Source: Gemmatimonadaceae bacterium (GTDB lineage: Bacteria; Latescibacterota; UBA2968; UBA8231). Taken from it: 64,000 nucleotides of DNA. Within the stretch, counting starts at the first letter, position 1, and each line of letters opens with the position of its first letter. Where the stretch lies: assembly GCA_026706075.1 (NCBI GenBank), contig JAPOZM010000016.1:1-64000 (forward strand), written 5' to 3'. A model generated the notes under the pieces. It had not been told where the DNA came from. It worked only from the letters and a program-made list of their open reading frames with translations, and ran no database searches. Below are positions 33,848-42,532 of this stretch, one piece after another. The translations under genes were made by a program, and so were the position numbers.

Positions 33848-36046
33848 GTGAAGCCCACACCCTTTCACCTCCTCCTCTGCGCCGCCCTCGGCCCCCTCCT
33901 GCTGGCCGCCCCGGGCTGGAGCGCCTGGCCCGCCTGGCGCGGGCCCTTCCAGAACGGCGGCGCCCCGGAGACCGGCCTCGTCGAGTCCTGGACGCCGGGC
34001 GGCCCCGGCCAGGTCTGGAAGGCCGCCTTCACCGGCCGCTCCACCCCCGTCGTCCTCGACGGCCGGGTCTTCGTCACCGGCCGCGTGGGCCGGGACGTCA
34101 CCGAGCAGGAGCGGATCGCCGCCTTCGACGCGGCCACCGGCGAGCTGCTGTGGGAGGACCGCTTCAACGTCTTCCACACGACGATCCCCTTCAACCGCGT
34201 CGGCTGGGCCAGCCCGGCGGCCGACCCGCGGACAGGGCGCATCTACGTCCACGGCGTGCAGGGGCTTCTGCGCTGTTACACCCGGGACGGCGAGTTGCTG
34301 TGGGAGCGCTCCCTGACCGAGGAGTTCGGCCGCATCTCCGGGTACGGCGGCCGCGTGCAGACCCCCGTCGTCGCCGGCGGCCTGGTGATCGTCAACTTCC
34401 TCAGCAGCGGCTGGGGCGCCCACGGCGTGCCCCGAGACCGCTACTTCGCCTTCGATGGGGAGACGGGCGAGGTCGTCTGGGTCTCGGCCCCGGGCGGGCG
34501 CCCCCTCGACACGACCTACTCGACCCCCGTGGTCGCCGAGATCGGGGGCGAGCGGCTGGTCGTCGCCGGCAACGCCGACGGCTCGGTCTACGCCATGCGC
34601 CTGGGCACGGGCGAGAAGCTCTGGGGGTTCCGGCTGAGCCGCCGCGGCCTGAACGCCGCCGTGGTGGTCGGCGGTGACCGCGTCTACGCCAGCCACGGCG
34701 AGGAGAACGTCGACGGCAGCACCATGGGGCGCGTCGTCTGCATCGACGGGCGCGGCCGGGGGGACGTGACCGGCACCCACGAGCTGTGGCGCTACGACGC
34801 CCTGTGCGGGTACGCCTCGCCGGCCCTGTCCGACGGCGTCCTCTACGCGATCGACAACTCCGGGAACCTGCACGCCCTCGACGCCGACAGCGGCCGGCGG
34901 CGCTGGCACCGCAATCTCGGCACCGTGGGCAGGGGCTCCCCGGTGGTCGCCGACGGCAAGCTCTACGCCACCACCGTCAACGGGCGCTTCCACATCCTCC
35001 GCCCGGGGGAGACCGACGGCGAGCTGCTCGACAGCGACCAGGTCCTGGCGCCCGACGGCGGGCCGGCGGAGATCTTCGGCTCCCCGGCCGTGGCCCACGG
35101 CCGCGTCTACTTCACCACCGACGAGGGGCTGTACTGCCTCGGCGACGGACCGGCGGCCGAGGAGGGGCGGGCGCGGCCGGCGCCACAGACGGCGGAGGGC
35201 CCTGCCGGGGAGGCCGTGGGGCTGCAGCTGGTCCCCGCCGAGAGCACGGTCGAGCCGGGCGGCTCCGTGCGCTTCGAGGCGCGCCTCGTCGACGCCATGG
35301 GGCGGGTCACCGGCGCCGCCGAGGGCGGGACCTGGTCGGCGGAGGGTCTGGCCGGCACCCTCAGCGATGGCGTGTTCACCGCCGATGCCGGCCCCGACCA
35401 CGGGGGCGCGGTCAACCTGAGCGCCGGCGGCTTCACGGCCGGCGCCCGGGTGCGCGTGCTCACGCGGGGATCGTGGAGCCTCGACTTCGGGGCGGCCGGC
35501 GCCGTCGAGGACCGGCCGGTCCCCGGGCACTGGATCGGCTCGGCGGGCGGCAAGTTCCTCCTGCGCCGGGTGGAGGGCGAGGATCTGCTCCACAAGCCTT
35601 TCGCCCGCCGCGGCCTGCAGCGCTCCAACGTCTACCTCGGGCCCGCGGACCTGAGCGGCTACACCATCCAGGCCTCGATGATGGGCGACCGGCACCGGCG
35701 CAACCTCCCGGACATGGGCCTCGTCGCCCAGCGCTACACCCTCGACCTGATGGGCAACCACCAGCAGCTCCAGGTCCGCTCCTGGGCCTCGGACCTGCGC
35801 ATGGCCGCCAGCGTCCCCTTCGAGTGGGAGAGCGGCGTCTGGTACACCATGAAGATGCGGGTCGACCTCGAATCCGAAGGGGCCGTGGTGCGGGGCAAGG
35901 TCTGGCGCCGGGAGGCCCCGGAGCCCGCCGCCTGGACGATCGAGGCCCCCGACCCGCTGCCGAACCGCCAGGGCGCGCCCGGCCTCTACGGCCACTCGGC
36001 CGCCGAGATCTACTACGACGACGTGGTGCTGAGGATCGATGACTAG
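33848..36046 (+). CDS. Exported PQQ-like propeller with Ig-like and LamG-like C-terminal domains (2 of 6)
   Basis: A 732-residue secreted protein. A signal peptide (LLLCAALGPLLLAAPGWSA) leads to a propeller (about 27-440; AWRGPFQNG, blades such as VYAMRLGTGEKLWGF and LHALDADSGRRRWHRN). A big Ig-like segment follows (about 455-545, LVPAESTVEPGGSVRFEA). The C-terminal domain (about 546-732) resembles LamG or the 3-keto-disaccharide-hydrolase type (TIQASMMGDRHRRNLPDMGL, YYDDVVLR). The GTG start has no clear ribosome site. Its end overlaps the next propeller gene by 8 nt, so the two are coupled. It probably binds or senses a carbohydrate at the cell surface. Confidence 0.84.
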   Translation: MKPTPFHLLLCAALGPLLLAAPGWSAWPAWRGPFQNGGAPETGLVESWTPGGPGQVWKAAFTGRSTPVVLDGRVFVTGRVGRDVTEQERIAAFDAATGELLWEDRFNVFHTTIPFNRVGWASPAADPRTGRIYVHGVQGLLRCYTRDGELLWERSLTEEFGRISGYGGRVQTPVVAGGLVIVNFLSSGWGAHGVPRDRYFAFDGETGEVVWVSAPGGRPLDTTYSTPVVAEIGGERLVVAGNADGSVYAMRLGTGEKLWGFRLSRRGLNAAVVVGGDRVYASHGEENVDGSTMGRVVCIDGRGRGDVTGTHELWRYDALCGYASPALSDGVLYAIDNSGNLHALDADSGRRRWHRNLGTVGRGSPVVADGKLYATTVNGRFHILRPGETDGELLDSDQVLAPDGGPAEIFGSPAVAHGRVYFTTDEGLYCLGDGPAAEEGRARPAPQTAEGPAGEAVGLQLVPAESTVEPGGSVRFEARLVDAMGRVTGAAEGGTWSAEGLAGTLSDGVFTADAGPDHGGAVNLSAGGFTAGARVRVLTRGSWSLDFGAAGAVEDRPVPGHWIGSAGGKFLLRRVEGEDLLHKPFARRGLQRSNVYLGPADLSGYTIQASMMGDRHRRNLPDMGLVAQRYTLDLMGNHQQLQVRSWASDLRMAASVPFEWESGVWYTMKMRVDLESEGAVVRGKVWRREAPEPAAWTIEAPDPLPNRQGAPGLYGHSAAEIYYDDVVLRIDD

Positions 36047-37472
36047 ACGGAACTACCTCCTCCTTCTGACGGCGGCCCTCGCCGCCGCCCTTCCCGCCGG
36101 CGCCCAGGAGGCGATGTGGGGACACACCGGGGCCCGCAACATGGTCTCCGAAGCGGTCGGCCTGCCCGTCGAGTGGGACGTGACCACGGGCGAGGGCGTG
36201 CTCTGGTCCGCCCCCCTCGGCTCCCAGACCTACGCCGGCCCCCTGCTGGCGGGCGGCAAGCTCTTCGTGGGCACCAACAACCAGGGCCTGCGCGACCCCC
36301 GGCTCACCGGCGACCGCGGGGTGCTCATGGCCTTCGCCCGGCCCGGGGGCGCCTTCCTGTGGCAGTCGACCCACACCAAGCTGCCCGCCGGCCGCGTCAA
36401 CGACTGGCCCCAGCAGGGCATCTGCTCCACCCCCTACATCGACGGCGACCGCCTCTACTACGTCTCCAACCAGGCGCAGGTGGTCTGCGTCGACACCGAG
36501 GGCTTCGCCGACGGCGAGAACGACGGCCCCCTCACGGGCGAGGCCTCCACCGGCCCGGCCGACGCCGACCTCGTCTGGTCCTTCGACATGATCGAGGAGC
36601 TCGACGTCTTCCCCCACAACCTGGCCACCTGCTCCCCCGCCGGCCTCGGCGACCTCCTCTTCGTGGTCACCTCCAACGGCGTCGACGAGGGCCACGTCCA
36701 CATCCCCTCGCCCTTCGCCCCCTCCTTCATCGCCCTGCGCAAGTCCACCGGCGAGCTGGTGTGGGAGGACGCCTCCCCCGGCATGGGGATCCTCCACGGC
36801 CAGTGGTCGAACCCGGCCATCGGCACCATGGGGGGCCGCCCGCAGGTCCTGTTTCCCGGCGGCGACGGCTGGCTCTACTCCTTCGAGCCGGAGACCGGCA
36901 AGCTGATCTGGAAGTTCGACTGCAACCCCAAGGACTCGGTCTGGGAGCTGGGAGGCCGGGGCACGCGCAACAACCTGATCTCGACGCCGGTCATCGTCGG
37001 CGACCGCGTCTACCTAGGCGTCGGCCAGGACCCGGAGCACGGCGAGGGCCGGGGCAACCTGTGGTGCATCGACGGCACCGGCACCGGCGACGTGACCGGG
37101 TCCCACGCGCTCTGGCATCTGGGCGGCGAGGAGTACAACCGCACCATGTCGACCGCGGCCGTCCACGACGGCCTGCTCTACATCGCCGACCTCAGCGGCT
37201 TCGTCTACTGCCTGGACGCCGCCACCGGCGAGAAGAGGTGGACCTACGACACCTTCGCCGCCATCTGGGGCTCCCCCCTCGTGGCCGACGGCAAGGTCTA
37301 CATCGGCGACGAGGACGGCGACGTGACGATCTTCCGGGCCGGCCCCGAGCTGGAGGTGATCGCCGAGATCAACATGGGCAGCGCCATGTACACCACCCCG
37401 GCGGCCGAGGACGGCATCCTCTACCTGGCCTCGCGCAACACCCTCTTCGCCCTGGGCTCGCCCCGGCCGTGA
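36039..37472 (+). CDS. Exported PQQ-like beta-propeller protein (3 of 6)
   Basis: A 477-residue protein with a signal peptide (YLLLLTAALAAALPAGAQ) and propeller blades such as LYSFEPETGKLIWKFD and VYCLDAATGEKRWTYD. The N-terminus starts MWGHTGARNM rather than the WPQWRGP of its relatives. Two insertions (around 130-170 and 285-320) lengthen it. It overlaps the previous gene by 8 nt and its stop overlaps the GTG of the LuxE-like ligase, tying a periplasmic propeller to a cytoplasmic activation enzyme. A role as electron-transfer, sensor or assembly partner is speculative. Confidence 0.86.
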   Translation: MTRRNYLLLLTAALAAALPAGAQEAMWGHTGARNMVSEAVGLPVEWDVTTGEGVLWSAPLGSQTYAGPLLAGGKLFVGTNNQGLRDPRLTGDRGVLMAFARPGGAFLWQSTHTKLPAGRVNDWPQQGICSTPYIDGDRLYYVSNQAQVVCVDTEGFADGENDGPLTGEASTGPADADLVWSFDMIEELDVFPHNLATCSPAGLGDLLFVVTSNGVDEGHVHIPSPFAPSFIALRKSTGELVWEDASPGMGILHGQWSNPAIGTMGGRPQVLFPGGDGWLYSFEPETGKLIWKFDCNPKDSVWELGGRGTRNNLISTPVIVGDRVYLGVGQDPEHGEGRGNLWCIDGTGTGDVTGSHALWHLGGEEYNRTMSTAAVHDGLLYIADLSGFVYCLDAATGEKRWTYDTFAAIWGSPLVADGKVYIGDEDGDVTIFRAGPELEVIAEINMGSAMYTTPAAEDGILYLASRNTLFALGSPRP

Positions 37473-38554
37473 CCGAGCCCGGCGGTCTGGCGAATCGGGT
37501 GAGCGCCGCCCGGGGGGCCCTCGACGCCCACGTGCGCGAGATCGTGGCCTGGCACTTCGACCCGGCCACCGGCTGCCCCTTCTGGCTGGAGCGCGCCGCC
37601 GGCCTCGGCTTCGACCCCCGCGACCGCATCGGCGGGTACCGAGACCTCGAGGTCCTCGGCCTCTTCCGGGACGAGTGGCTGCGCGGCGGCCCCGTGCGCC
37701 GCTGGGTGCCCCGGGCGTTCGCCGGCGAGCCCGTCTTCGTCTTCGAGACCGGCGGCTCCACCGGCGTGCCCAAAAGCCGCATCAACATCCGCGACTTCCA
37801 GGTCGACTACGCGGCCTTCTCCGAGAGCCTGCCCGAGGAGGGCTTCCCCCGGGGCGGGGACTGGCTGATGCTGGGGCCCTCGGGGCCGCGGCGCCTGCGC
37901 CTGGCCGTGGAGCACCTGGCCCAGATGCGCGGCGGCCTCTGCTTCCTCGTCGACCTCGACCCGCGCTGGGTGAACGTCCTCATCCGGCGCCAGGCCCACC
38001 AGGAGCTGGCCGCGTACAAGGCCCACGTCGTCGACCAGGCCCTGAAGATCCTGCGCGCCCACGACACCATCCGCTGCCTCTTCGCCACGCCGCGCCTGCT
38101 GGAGGCCCTGTGCGAGAAGATCGACCTGGTGAAGGCGGGCATCCGGGGCGTGTTCTGCGGCGGCACCGAGATGGACGCCCAGTTCCACCGCTTCGCCCGC
38201 GAGGAGCTGGTGCCGGGGGCGGCCTTCGTGCCGACCTACGGCAACACCCTGATGGGCCTGGCCCTGTGCAAACCCTTCGACCCGGCCGACGACTACGCCA
38301 TCACCTACCACGCGCCGCAGCCCCGGGCCGTGATCGAGCTGGTCGACCCCGCCGACCCGGGGCGCCCCGTCGACTACGGCGAGACCGGCCGCGTGCTGCT
38401 GACGACGCTGACCCGCGAGTTCTTCATGCCCCGCTTCCTCGAGCGGGACGAGGGCGAGAGGGCCGGCCCGACCGAGAGCTGTCCCTGGGACGGCGTGCGG
38501 GACCTGCGCCTGCTGGCCTCCCTCGAGGAGAGCGTCACCGTGGGGGTCTACTAG
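37469..38554 (+). CDS. LuxE/PaaK-type adenylate-forming ligase
   Basis: A 361-residue adenylate-forming enzyme of the PaaK/LuxE branch, close in length to LuxE acyl-protein synthetase. The ATP loop is ETGGSTGVPKSR, followed by CGGTEMD, PTYGNTLMG and GETGRVLLTTLTREFFMPRF. A full C-terminal subdomain as in PaaK is missing. Such enzymes activate a carboxylic acid as acyl-AMP and pass it to a thiol (protein Cys or CoA). The GTG start overlaps the upstream propeller stop. An aldehyde dehydrogenase and an alcohol dehydrogenase follow, so an acid-to-aldehyde-to-alcohol reduction is likely. The substrate is unknown. Confidence 0.8.
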   Translation: MTEPGGLANRVSAARGALDAHVREIVAWHFDPATGCPFWLERAAGLGFDPRDRIGGYRDLEVLGLFRDEWLRGGPVRRWVPRAFAGEPVFVFETGGSTGVPKSRINIRDFQVDYAAFSESLPEEGFPRGGDWLMLGPSGPRRLRLAVEHLAQMRGGLCFLVDLDPRWVNVLIRRQAHQELAAYKAHVVDQALKILRAHDTIRCLFATPRLLEALCEKIDLVKAGIRGVFCGGTEMDAQFHRFAREELVPGAAFVPTYGNTLMGLALCKPFDPADDYAITYHAPQPRAVIELVDPADPGRPVDYGETGRVLLTTLTREFFMPRFLERDEGERAGPTESCPWDGVRDLRLLASLEESVTVGVY

Positions 38555-38603
38555 AGCCAGATGCCCGGGCGCGCAGTCCCGCCTGAATCCGTCCGCCGAT
38601 GCA

Positions 38604-38686
38604 TCCCGGCTGGCCGCCTTGCGCCCAGTCGGCGGGTCCCCTGCCTGCCTCCGCCGCGCGCCCTGCGAGCCGGGGGCCTCGGCGCC
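38604..38686. repeat. Intergenic repeat element, copy 1
   Basis: This 83-bp segment between the ligase and aldehyde dehydrogenase genes aligns without gaps to 56262-56344 at 69 of 83 positions (hand count). Fully shared blocks are TCCCGGCTGG, GGGTCCCCTG, TGCGAGCCGG and GCCTCGGCGCC. The last block can fold as a GC-rich hairpin. It starts about 50 nt after a stop codon and ends about 40 nt before the next start, as does the second copy. Confidence 0.7.
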
Positions 38687-38727
38687 CCCCGTCGAACGCG
38701 CACCGGTGGGCGCGGGCTCTGAACACC

Positions 38728-40164
38728 GTGGATCTCGTACACGTACCCGTCCTGCGCGCCGGCCGGGAGTACGCCAGCCGCCGGCGGCGGCTGCTGACCG
38801 ACGTGCGCACCGGCGATCCCGTGGCCGAGGTGAGCCTGGCCAACGGCGGCCTGATCGCCCGCGACCTGGCCGGGGCCGCGGCCCACCGCCAGGCCCTGGA
38901 GCGGATGCCGGCCGGGGAGCTGGCGATCCTCTGCGCAGAAGCCGCCCGCCGCTTCCGCCAGGACCGTCTGCCCGTGGACGGCGGGACGGACCAGTCCTTC
39001 GAGGACTACCTGTCGCACCTGGCGGCCACGGCGGGCATGCCCCCGAGCCTGGGGCGGCGCAATGCCGACAAGATCTGCGGCGTCCTGGAGTCGATGGAAC
39101 AGGTGCTCGACGGCCTGACCCGGGGGCTGGACCTGGCCGTCGTCGACGCCGGATGGGGCGAGGAGAGGGGCCGCACGATCAGCTACCGCCGCCAGACCGA
39201 CGTCCTCGGGGCCGTCCTGCCCAACAACTCCCCGGGGGTCCACACCCTGTGGCTGCCCGCCGTCCCCCTGAAGACGCCCCTGGCCCTGCGCCCCGGCGCC
39301 CGCGAGCCGTGGACGCCCCTGCGCCTGGCCCGCGCCTTCACCGCCTCCGGCTGCCCGCCCGAGGCCTTCGGCTTCTACCCCGGGGACCACGACGGCGCCG
39401 TGGAGATCCTGGTGAGGTGCGGCCGCTCCCTGCTCTTCGGCGGCGACGACACCGTCGACCCCTGGCGCGGCGATCCCCGCGTCGAGATCCACGGCGCCGG
39501 CCGCAGCAAGGTCCTCCTCGGGCCGGACCTCACCGACTGGCGGGTTCACCTCGACCTGCTCGCGGCCTCCGTGGCCGACAACGGCGGCCGTTCCTGCCTC
39601 AACGCCTCCGGCGTGTGGACCACGGCAAACGGCCTCGACCTCGGCCAGGCCCTGGCCGGGTGCCTGGCGCGCATCGAGCCGAGGCCGCTGGACGATCCCG
39701 GGGCCGCCCTGGCCGCCTTCCCCGAGCCCGGGACGGCCCGGGCGATCTCCGCCCACATCGACCGGCTCCTGGCCGGCGGCGGCGCCCGCGACCTGACGGC
39801 CGAGGTCAGAGGCGAAGGCCGCCTTGTCGAGGTCGACGGCTGCACCTTCCTGCGACCCACGGTCGTGCTCTGCGAGGATCCGTCCCATCCACTGGCCAAC
39901 ACGGAGTACCTCTTCCCCTTCGCCGCCGTCGTGGAGACCTCCGCGGAGAGCATGCTCGAGGCGGTCGGCCCCACCCTCGTGGCCACCGCCCTGACCGAGG
40001 ATTCCGGCCTGCAGGGCCGGCTCATGGACCACCCCGGGATCGACCGGCTGAACCTCGGCCCGGTGCCGACGACGGCGATCTCCTGGGAGCAACCCCACGA
40101 GGGGAACCTCTTCGAGCACCTCTACCGGCGGCGGGCCCTGGGGCGCGCCCGGAGCCGCGCCTGA
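38728..40164 (+). CDS. Aldehyde dehydrogenase/LuxC-like acyl reductase
   Basis: A 478-residue aldehyde-dehydrogenase-fold protein, near LuxC in length. The nucleotide region reads AVLPNNSPGVHTLWLPA, and the catalytic Cys290 sits in NGGRSCLNASGVW. The usual ELGGK segment with the general-base Glu is replaced by GAGRSKVLLGPD, which is common in acyl-reducing (LuxC/acyl-CoA reductase) members that need no hydrolysis. With the LuxE-like enzyme upstream it resembles the fatty acid reductase pair of lux operons, without luxAB or luxD. The GTG start is tentative, as no ribosome site is seen; the repeat element lies just upstream. Confidence 0.8.
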   Translation: MDLVHVPVLRAGREYASRRRRLLTDVRTGDPVAEVSLANGGLIARDLAGAAAHRQALERMPAGELAILCAEAARRFRQDRLPVDGGTDQSFEDYLSHLAATAGMPPSLGRRNADKICGVLESMEQVLDGLTRGLDLAVVDAGWGEERGRTISYRRQTDVLGAVLPNNSPGVHTLWLPAVPLKTPLALRPGAREPWTPLRLARAFTASGCPPEAFGFYPGDHDGAVEILVRCGRSLLFGGDDTVDPWRGDPRVEIHGAGRSKVLLGPDLTDWRVHLDLLAASVADNGGRSCLNASGVWTTANGLDLGQALAGCLARIEPRPLDDPGAALAAFPEPGTARAISAHIDRLLAGGGARDLTAEVRGEGRLVEVDGCTFLRPTVVLCEDPSHPLANTEYLFPFAAVVETSAESMLEAVGPTLVATALTEDSGLQGRLMDHPGIDRLNLGPVPTTAISWEQPHEGNLFEHLYRRRALGRARSRA

Positions 40165-40169
40165 AGGCC

Positions 40170-41324
40170 GTGCGACCTTTCGACCTTCACGGCGGGGCGA
40201 GGGTCCTCTTCGGGGCCGGGCGCCTCGGCGAGCTGGGAGCCGAGGCCGCCCGCCTGACGGCCGGACCGGTGCTGCTGGTCTCCGATCCGGGGGTGGCGGC
40301 GGCCGGACACACCGGCCGGGCCGCCGACTCCCTGAGTGCGGCCGGGATCGAGGTGGTCCGCTTCGACGGCGCCGGCGAGAACCCCACGACCGGTCAGGTG
40401 GCAGCCGGCGCCGAGACCGCCCGCCGCCAGGGACCCGTGGAGGCCGTCGTCGCCGTCGGCGGGGGCAGCGCCATGGACTGCGCCAAGGGGATCAACTTCC
40501 TCCTGAGCCACGGCGGCCGCATGGAGGACTACGAGGGCGACGGCCGCGCCGGCGGAGTGATGCTGCCTTCCATCGGGGTGCCGACCACGGCGGGCAGCGG
40601 CAGCGAGGCCCAGCGCTTCGCCCTGATCTCGCGCGAGTCCGACCGCCGCAAGATGGCCTGCGGCGACCCCGGGGCCCGCTTCCGCACGGTGATCCTCGAC
40701 CCCGAGCTGCCCCTCTCGGCACCTTCCCGGGTCGCGGCGGCGGCCGCCATCGACGCCGTAGCCCACGCCGTGGAGAGCTTCACGGCGACCAACGCCAACC
40801 CCCTCTCCCGCCTGTACGCCCGCCAGGCCGCCCGCCTGCTCTTCGGCGCCTTCGAGGCCTGGCTCGCCGATCCCGCGGCCGGATCCGGCGCCGGCGAGAT
40901 GCTCCTCGGCGCCCACTGGGCCGGCGCCTCCATCGAGCGCTCCATGCTCGGCGCCGCCCACGCCTGCGCCAACCCGCTGACCAGGGCCCACGGCGTCACC
41001 CACGGCGTCGCCGTGGGCCTCATGCTGCCCCACGTGATCCGCTTCAACGGCGCCGCCGCAGAGGGGCTGTACGCCGGGCTGCTGCACGCGTCGGGGACGG
41101 GGGCCGGTCGGAAGGCGGGCGCCGGCGCGGCCGAGGCCCTGGCCGCGCGCGTGGAGGAGCTGCTGGAGGCGGCCGGACTGCCGCGGCGGCTGCGGGAGGT
41201 GGGCGTGCCGCGGGACGGCCTGGAGGTCCTGGCGGCGGAGGCGGCGGAGCAGAAGACGGCGCGGTTCAACCCCCGGACCGTGGGGCCGGTGGAGTGCGCG
41301 GGTCTCTACCGGGAGGCGTATTGA
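40170..41324 (+). CDS. Iron-containing alcohol dehydrogenase
   Basis: A 384-residue type III (Fe-dependent) alcohol dehydrogenase. The NAD site is AVGGGSAMDCAKGINF, then PTTAGSGSEAQRFAL. Metal ligands lie in AAIDAVAHAVES and CANPLTRAHGVTHGVAVGLMLPHVIRFN. It probably reduces the aldehyde made by the preceding enzyme to an alcohol, or runs in the opposite direction. The GTG lies 6 nt after the previous stop. The three-gene ligase/ALDH/ADH set is contiguous with propeller and radical SAM genes downstream. Confidence 0.9.
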   Translation: MRPFDLHGGARVLFGAGRLGELGAEAARLTAGPVLLVSDPGVAAAGHTGRAADSLSAAGIEVVRFDGAGENPTTGQVAAGAETARRQGPVEAVVAVGGGSAMDCAKGINFLLSHGGRMEDYEGDGRAGGVMLPSIGVPTTAGSGSEAQRFALISRESDRRKMACGDPGARFRTVILDPELPLSAPSRVAAAAAIDAVAHAVESFTATNANPLSRLYARQAARLLFGAFEAWLADPAAGSGAGEMLLGAHWAGASIERSMLGAAHACANPLTRAHGVTHGVAVGLMLPHVIRFNGAAAEGLYAGLLHASGTGAGRKAGAGAAEALAARVEELLEAAGLPRRLREVGVPRDGLEVLAAEAAEQKTARFNPRTVGPVECAGLYREAY

Positions 41325-41371
41325 GTCCCGGGCGTATGGACCCCGCACCCGACGGTGGCCATACTCCCGGA

Positions 41372-42532
41372 ATGGCCGGCATCTCGGATCCTCGCCGCCC
41401 TCCATTCCTCCCCGCCCTCCTCCTGGCCCTGGCCACCGCTGCCAGCGCCGCCGCCTCGGACTGGCCCTCCTTCCGGGGCAACCTCCAGCTCACAGGCGAG
41501 GCCCGGGCGCCGCTGCGCGAGCCTCTGCGCCTGGCCTGGTCCCTCGACACCTCGGCCACCGCCGACTCCGGCCGCTACGCCGGCATCGAGTCCACGGCGG
41601 CGGTGACCGGGGAGACCGCCTACGTGGGCACCCTCGACGGGCGGCTGCTAGCCCTGACCCTGACGGATGGCCGCATCCTGTGGAGCTACGACGCCGCGGC
41701 CGAGATCAAGTCCTCTCCCGCGGTGGCCGGGGGCGTGGTCTACGTCGGCGACGAGGACGGCCTCCTGCACGCCGTGGACGCCGCCTCGGGCGCAGAGCTC
41801 TGGCGGTTCACCGCCGGAGGCGCGGTCACCGCTTCCCCCACCGTGGCCGCGGACCGGGTGCTGGCCGGCAGCTACGACAACTCCCTCTACTGCCTCTCCA
41901 CCTCCGACGGCCGCAAGCTGTGGAGCGTGGCCACCGGCGGATACGTGCACGGCGCCGCGGCCGTGACCGGGACCACCGCCGTCATCGCCGGCTGCGACGG
42001 GGTCCTGCGGCGCCTCGACCTCGACACCGGGCGGGAGCTGGCCTCCGTCGACCTGGGCACCTACGCCGCCGCCAGCGCCGCGGTGGACGGGAGGCGCGCC
42101 TACCTGGGCACCTTCGGCGACGAGGTCCTCGCCGTCGACCTGGAGAGCGGGGGCGTGGTCTGGCGCTACCGCCCCTCCGGGAGCAGCTTTCCCTTCTACG
42201 CCTCGGCCGCCGTGGCCGGGGACCGCGTGATCGCCGGGGGCCGCGACGGCATGGTGCACGCCCTCGACGCCGGTACCGGGGAGCCCTTGTGGGTCTTCGC
42301 CGCCGGGGGCCGGGTCGACGCCTCCCCCGTGATCGCCGGCGACCGGGTCTACGCCGCCTCCATGGGGGGCCGCCTCTACGGTCTGGACCTTGCCACGGGG
42401 GCCGGGATGTGGACCTTCGAGGGGGCCTCCGCCTTCGCCGCCTCCCCCGCCGTGGCCTCCGGCCGGCTGGTGATCGGCGACGCCGACGGCGTCCTCTACT
42501 GCTTCGCCGCCTCTTCCGTGGAGACGGAATGA
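41372..42532 (+). CDS. Exported PQQ-like beta-propeller protein (4 of 6)
   Basis: A 386-residue protein with a signal peptide (FLPALLLALATAASAAA) then DWPSFRGNLQLTGEA. It has regular PQQ/BamB-like repeats, each with GDRVYAAS.GGRLYGLDLATGAGMW-type blades (for example LLHAVDAASGAELWRF). It is the most regular propeller of the set. An ATG at 41336 would add 12 residues. Its stop overlaps the radical SAM start (ATGA). Cofactor binding is not established by the sequence. Confidence 0.86.
   Translation: MAGISDPRRPPFLPALLLALATAASAAASDWPSFRGNLQLTGEARAPLREPLRLAWSLDTSATADSGRYAGIESTAAVTGETAYVGTLDGRLLALTLTDGRILWSYDAAAEIKSSPAVAGGVVYVGDEDGLLHAVDAASGAELWRFTAGGAVTASPTVAADRVLAGSYDNSLYCLSTSDGRKLWSVATGGYVHGAAAVTGTTAVIAGCDGVLRRLDLDTGRELASVDLGTYAAASAAVDGRRAYLGTFGDEVLAVDLESGGVVWRYRPSGSSFPFYASAAVAGDRVIAGGRDGMVHALDAGTGEPLWVFAAGGRVDASPVIAGDRVYAASMGGRLYGLDLATGAGMWTFEGASAFAASPAVASGRLVIGDADGVLYCFAASSVETE

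Noticed and set aside
38604-38686. Compensatory base changes between the two repeat copies as proof of RNA structure
   Set aside because: I checked the possible stems by hand; several pair in one copy only, so covariation is not supported with two sequences.
38599-38727. Upstream extension of the aldehyde dehydrogenase to an ATG at 38599
   Set aside because: The extra residues are the translated intergenic repeat element, not protein-like, and the repeat also occurs outside coding sequence at 56262.
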